Positions 61,101-64,000 of a stretch of 64,000 nt of DNA are shown here, piece after piece (the first letter of the stretch is position 1; each line of letters opens with the position of its first letter). The notes beneath the pieces were generated by a model. That model saw only the letters and a list, made by a program, of their open reading frames with translations, had not been told where the DNA came from and searched no databases. The DNA lies in NCBI GenBank assembly GCA_024233875.1, contig JACKPB010000012.1, positions 1 to 64,000 of the forward strand, given 5' to 3'. The translations under genes were made by a program, and so were the position numbers. Source of the stretch: Leptospiraceae bacterium. Its GTDB lineage: Bacteria > Spirochaetota > Leptospiria > Leptospirales > Leptospiraceae.

Positions 61101-64000
61101 GATGATAAAACGTATTCCAAAACTTCGACATCAGTGAGGCAGGACTATTTTTCGAGGAGATATAGAACAGGCGTAATACGTAAAGTAAATGCTCTCGAAC
61201 ACACAGGTCTATTGGAAACCGAAGATCGGGAAAATCGTGAAAAGGAATTTATCAAAACTACTAATTCTCATTCACCCAACGTGATGACATGCACCAGTAC
61301 TCTGGAAATGGGGATCGATATAGGGGATCTTTCCGCAACAATGCTCTGTTCGATTCCCCCGGGGGTTTCAAATTATTTACAGAGAATCGGAAGAGCGGGG
61401 AGATCTACCGGTGCAGCATTGATTATTGGGATTGTCAATCAGGTTGACCATGATTTGTTTTTTTATTCCCGTCCGGGTGATTTACTCAGAGGAAAGATCA
61501 ATTCTCCGGGAATCTGGCTCAATGCACCGGCTGTACTTAAACGTCAGTATTTTGGATATTGTATGGATCGTGCAACTAAAGAAAAAATCTGGGTTGAGAT
61601 GGTTGGGACCCTGGGGAGTTTGAACAAAGAAATTCAGGATCGGAATTCATCGATTCACAAATTCATCCAATGGCAGAAAGAAAATCATAGCCTCCTATTG
61701 AAAGATTTTCTTTCCCTGTTTCCTGTTTTGAATGATTTTACATTAGAAAAATTGAATGAAATCAAAGACGATGATTTACAAAATGAGATTACTACAATTT
61801 CTTTACAGACGGGAAATTTACTTTCTAATATCAAATCTCATATTACTGCGATTCAGGAGAAGTTAAAGGACAATCTTACGGATGAGAGATTGAAGGATGA
61901 ACTGACACGTGATTTGTACTTTTTTAAAGCCAGGGATAGGAGTATTCGTAGTACATTGTTCATCGAAGCACTTACCAATGAAGGAATTCTTCCGAATTAT
62001 GCGTTTCCGGAAAAAGGCGTTGTATTTGAGGGGCACACCCAAGGAGTGGGAAATAATTCTGAATTTATCAGTACTGGACAGGTGATACGTCCTGCAGGTA
62101 TAGCAATACGGGAACTAGCACCTAGAAATCATTTTTATATCAATCGAAGAAAGTTTATTATCAATCAATACCATCTCCGAAATGGTGAGGAAGGAACCTC
62201 TGTAAATGAAGCCAAGAGAATCTGCGGGAATTGTGGATATCTTTTAGAAGATACAGTTTCAGAACATCTTCCGGAAAAGTGTCCTCAGTGCGGGTATCCT
62301 TCGTCTGAAAACAACTCTTTGGTCGAGCAGGAACAGAGACAATTGTTTTTGCCGATTCACAATTCTATCACTCTTTCCAGGATGGATTTTGAAAAGAGTT
62401 ATCATGGGGACTCGAAAGATGATCGTGAAAAAGCATATTACAATACGATTCGAATTTTTGATAGCACTCTTTCTCTTCCGTATGATCAGTTGGGGAAACC
62501 CGAATCCGATTTCGCTATGGAGTATTTTGATAAGATCAAATTGATGGATGTCAACTGCGGTTATTCTAATGAAAAGGGATCGATATACTTTCAAAAAGGG
62601 AAACCTATGCCTGCCGGTTTTTATATCTGTGAAAAATGCGGTAGAACTCTTCCACCTAACGGGGAATACAAATTAGAGGAAGCCTATAAATTTCATTCAA
62701 ACTCCTGTAAAAAACTTCAGATGATTCAGAAGAAAAAACGGAAGAATCGGGAAGGAAGTGAACATGGATTTGAAAGAAGCTATATTTATCGGGAGCTAGT
62801 TTCGGAAGCAATACGCATGAATGTTCCCAATCTTATCGAAGAAAACTTAAAGACATTTGTTGCCTGTTCGCAGTTGGGTATGAAATTAAAATTCAAAGGA
62901 AACCCGGGACATGTTGTGATTGATATCCAAAATATTCCGGATCATACAAATGATTTTTCAAGATTTTACTTGGTGATGATGGATATGGTTCCCGGTGGGA
63001 CAGGATTTCTTAAATCCCTCTACAAAGAGAAATCCGAGGATGGTCGGATTGGAGAAGGGATCTTTGATCTATTTAAAAGGGCTTATCAGCATTTAGTGGA
63101 TTGTGAGTGCGGAAAGATTCAGTATCTATCCTCAGATGAGGATCCGGATGGATGCTATCGTTGCATTCGGTCTTATGAAATGCAATACAGTTTTAAAGAA
63201 ATAAGTAGAAGAAAAGGGATAAAGATTTTAGAGGAAATTCTTCCTGCGATTGAAAACCGTATCCCAATTCAAATGGATATATCAGAAATTGGATATGATC
63301 GGATTGTGGATAGCCAACTAGAAAAGAAATTTTTAAAAAAGCTAGAAGATGCAGTTAAAAATAAACATTTAGGTCAATGGGATTGGGTCACCTTAAACGG
63401 AAAGCAGGGAGCACAATTCAATATCTTAGAAAATCTTTGGAGAATTATACCACAAAAAACTCTCAATCAGTTAGATAACGTAGAAGTTCAGAGTTTACCC
63501 GATTTTGTTTTTGAACCGATTTCAGATAGCAAGGACATTAAAAAAATAGCAGTATTCATAGATGGCTATACTTATCATCTGCATCCACACAATCGTATCA
63601 ACGACGATTGTAGAAAGAGAATGTCTATTCTCGATTCTAAAGAGTTTCTGGTATTTACTATCGTTAATGAAGACTGGGAATCAGAAGGAATCCATTTACC
63701 TTTATTTGATGTCGAAATACTTTCTAAATTGAAAGAAGGTTTTTCTCATCCTGATTTGATTCCGCACAAAGGTGCTTTTCAGTCTACTTTCCAACAATTG
63801 TTTCAATATTTACAATACCCCATGCCCAAAGTAAATCGACCGAGTGTGTATAATCTTCTTTTTAAAAATCAGGTTTTACTGGAGAGAGATATATATAAAT
63901 TGGATCTTTCTTCCGGTGATGGGATTTTGACATTGAACATGATGAAAACCGGACATCAGGTGAGAGTAAGATTGCTATTTGACGATGAAGTGGAGATAGA
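58110..64000 (+). CDS. Giant DEAD/DEAH SF2 helicase with DUF1998 region (DruE/DrmA/MrfA-like), 3' end outside window
   Basis: An open frame of at least 1963 codons with no stop in the window. Walker A TGTGSGKTE is near 96-104, motif Ib VLYPMNALATDQE, DELH at 229-232, motif V TSTLEMGIDIGDLSATML and motif VI QRIGRAGRSTGA from Gln1091. The two RecA cores are thus separated by a long insertion with Cys-x-x-Cys pairs (YHCRECGESG, SCPDCGS). Later cysteine pairs lie at about 1370-1390 and 1505; the DUF1998 part has DMVPGGTGFLKSLY (about 1626) and CECG ... CYRCIRSYEMQY, then VFIDGYTYHLHPHN (about 1815). DISARM DrmA, Druantia DruE and the repair helicase MrfA/YprA share this type; size favours DruE-like. 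Confidence 0.88.
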   Translation, partial: MLPEIIARNIQKQVEAYINATFEFKEESLVDAFQKFLFDEGDGILKGPWVDLKFPFEKALSDYRIPFSFGNVFHPYEHQRIAWERLLKGKHSIITTGTGSGKTECFLYPVLEKALENKKLGKKGISTIVLYPMNALATDQEKRFAKTISETPELNGIRVGTFVGRKDSKNGTREMGKENGITHQETLRKDPPDILLTNYKMLDYLLMRPVDFPLWRFNQEGTLSYIILDELHTYDGVQGTDVACLIRRLKDRLDSKQNKICFVGTSATLDRDTKKTFSGQSLEDTEEAMDTSEKKLAEFASLLSGEEIGIDAIIGESRLGYEFLLSDESPLTVEIPEVGELVSRAGESKDEYIHRICELWKVSPDPVELGNWMRRTDLFRMILEVYHREKENNRVPILWKDDLCVALGNEFPSLLPYSQEEVEIILLSFFSLLHHAKRREGKKNFPLLPAQIQIWIREVRRVGRVIDSEQERFVWLDEKPDSIRALPGYHCRECGESGYVALEKSGTEGEVAPRYGNTGFLIHDYTQPKEIYKKFLIEKKQERDKQIVLFRKLRNSDVPDPTTDCFFSASQRMFFFREEGKTFEEVRDAVRVRLNKDLKINETGVEVGIQSCPDCGSFSGPLFIGIQAATLSSVCVDEIFSSPLNEDAKLLAFTDNVQDASHRAAYFSARTYSFVFRSILFRTLIEEGKNLPVRQAIGKIFEYTSKQITKLFPANSDFNTLATLLPPDMENWSDWGKYLEDRAFITDPELQRKLKDRILFGMLTEFTSTIFSGRSLEWTGAATIGWNRDVVELASTEIHSRLERISPLLRNVSQEKVTLWVHGILLRLKDRSCFQHPFIESLAKDNFWGKNPFGTRAKDREHFPNRGDTNQIPYLLSTKPEERKSVIPLFSSHSENKSSIWMDTWCRRALGIGNINEIKQNEINDIKQIFLKVLLEKNLLIKLCETGKNTYYALSTETMYFTTDTVLLYTGKETKKLVLDKNYEDLWIGAPSMEFREDDKTYSKTSTSVRQDYFSRRYRTGVIRKVNALEHTGLLETEDRENREKEFIKTTNSHSPNVMTCTSTLEMGIDIGDLSATMLCSIPPGVSNYLQRIGRAGRSTGAALIIGIVNQVDHDLFFYSRPGDLLRGKINSPGIWLNAPAVLKRQYFGYCMDRATKEKIWVEMVGTLGSLNKEIQDRNSSIHKFIQWQKENHSLLLKDFLSLFPVLNDFTLEKLNEIKDDDLQNEITTISLQTGNLLSNIKSHITAIQEKLKDNLTDERLKDELTRDLYFFKARDRSIRSTLFIEALTNEGILPNYAFPEKGVVFEGHTQGVGNNSEFISTGQVIRPAGIAIRELAPRNHFYINRRKFIINQYHLRNGEEGTSVNEAKRICGNCGYLLEDTVSEHLPEKCPQCGYPSSENNSLVEQEQRQLFLPIHNSITLSRMDFEKSYHGDSKDDREKAYYNTIRIFDSTLSLPYDQLGKPESDFAMEYFDKIKLMDVNCGYSNEKGSIYFQKGKPMPAGFYICEKCGRTLPPNGEYKLEEAYKFHSNSCKKLQMIQKKKRKNREGSEHGFERSYIYRELVSEAIRMNVPNLIEENLKTFVACSQLGMKLKFKGNPGHVVIDIQNIPDHTNDFSRFYLVMMDMVPGGTGFLKSLYKEKSEDGRIGEGIFDLFKRAYQHLVDCECGKIQYLSSDEDPDGCYRCIRSYEMQYSFKEISRRKGIKILEEILPAIENRIPIQMDISEIGYDRIVDSQLEKKFLKKLEDAVKNKHLGQWDWVTLNGKQGAQFNILENLWRIIPQKTLNQLDNVEVQSLPDFVFEPISDSKDIKKIAVFIDGYTYHLHPHNRINDDCRKRMSILDSKEFLVFTIVNEDWESEGIHLPLFDVEILSKLKEGFSHPDLIPHKGAFQSTFQQLFQYLQYPMPKVNRPSVYNLLFKNQVLLERDIYKLDLSSGDGILTLNMMKTGHQVRVRLLFDDEVEI

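Noticed and set aside
39103..64000. Calling the island a complete DISARM class 1 system
   Set aside because: drmB and a clear drmC are not seen, and the DUF1998 helicase is separated from the methylase by about 11 kb of other genes; only the drmD-drmMI part is supported.

Overview
The window looks like chromosome of a Leptospiraceae-type spirochaete or a close relative. The supporting signs are a membrane protein resembling the Leptospira LA_3751/LA_3752 putative glycosyltransferase family, galactofuranose/rhamnose surface-polysaccharide genes next to glmS, paired cyclic-nucleotide-binding proteins, a b558-type sdhCAB operon, and moderately AT-rich DNA. The assignment rests on family recognition, not on a marker gene, so it is tentative.

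Layout. 1-9052 (+): end of a surface-polysaccharide locus with UDP-galactopyranose mutase (5' truncated by the window), a GT2 glycosyltransferase, two GlfT2-like galactofuranosyltransferase paralogues flanking rfbC-rfbD-rfbB and glmS. No rfbA is present in the window. 9071-15391 (-): a tightly overlapping ppa-czcC-czcB-czcA operon, i.e. inorganic pyrophosphatase followed by a complete heavy-metal RND efflux pump. 15556-28513: accessory region with two polytopic membrane proteins, two near-duplicate AAA-like/PD-(D/E)XK proteins preceded by matching putative leaderless promoters, an IS66-type OrfA remnant, a Uma2-family nuclease, a PAS histidine kinase, small unknown proteins, and a papain-like protease fused to a TerB-like domain with an acidic tail. 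28781-29650: seven ~109-bp repeats, then tRNA-Arg(CCT) whose 3' end is duplicated nearby. 29657-36007: two cNMP-binding proteins, a degenerate M23 peptidase, and sdhC-sdhA-sdhB.

36114-64000 is the most interesting part: a defence-type island. It begins with a HEPN/MNT pair and a TPR protein with an HELLH motif. Next comes a small acidic protein, a DrmD-like SNF2 helicase and a 1598-aa DrmMI/PglX-like adenine methylase (the DISARM class 1 hallmark pair). After a GIY-YIG gene inside a repeat cluster there is an AT-rich, tightly packed seven-gene operon: vWA protein, PP2C phosphatase, UPF1-like SF1 helicase, PLD-like protein, second PLD-like/coiled-coil protein, small coiled-coil protein, and a Ser/Thr kinase with zinc ribbon. 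This is a TerY-P-type vWA-phosphatase-kinase triad enclosing nucleic-acid-processing genes. A giant DUF1998-type SF2 helicase (DruE/DrmA/MrfA-like, at least 1963 aa) follows and runs off the window.

The inferred working picture is a DNA-modifying helicase-methylase module joined to a phosphorylation-controlled helicase/PLD effector module and a large SF2 helicase. Whether these form one system or neighbouring ones cannot be decided from the sequence alone. Repeats ending in TTCGGCTCCGCTCA decorate the borders of this island and have become the 3' ends of three of its genes.
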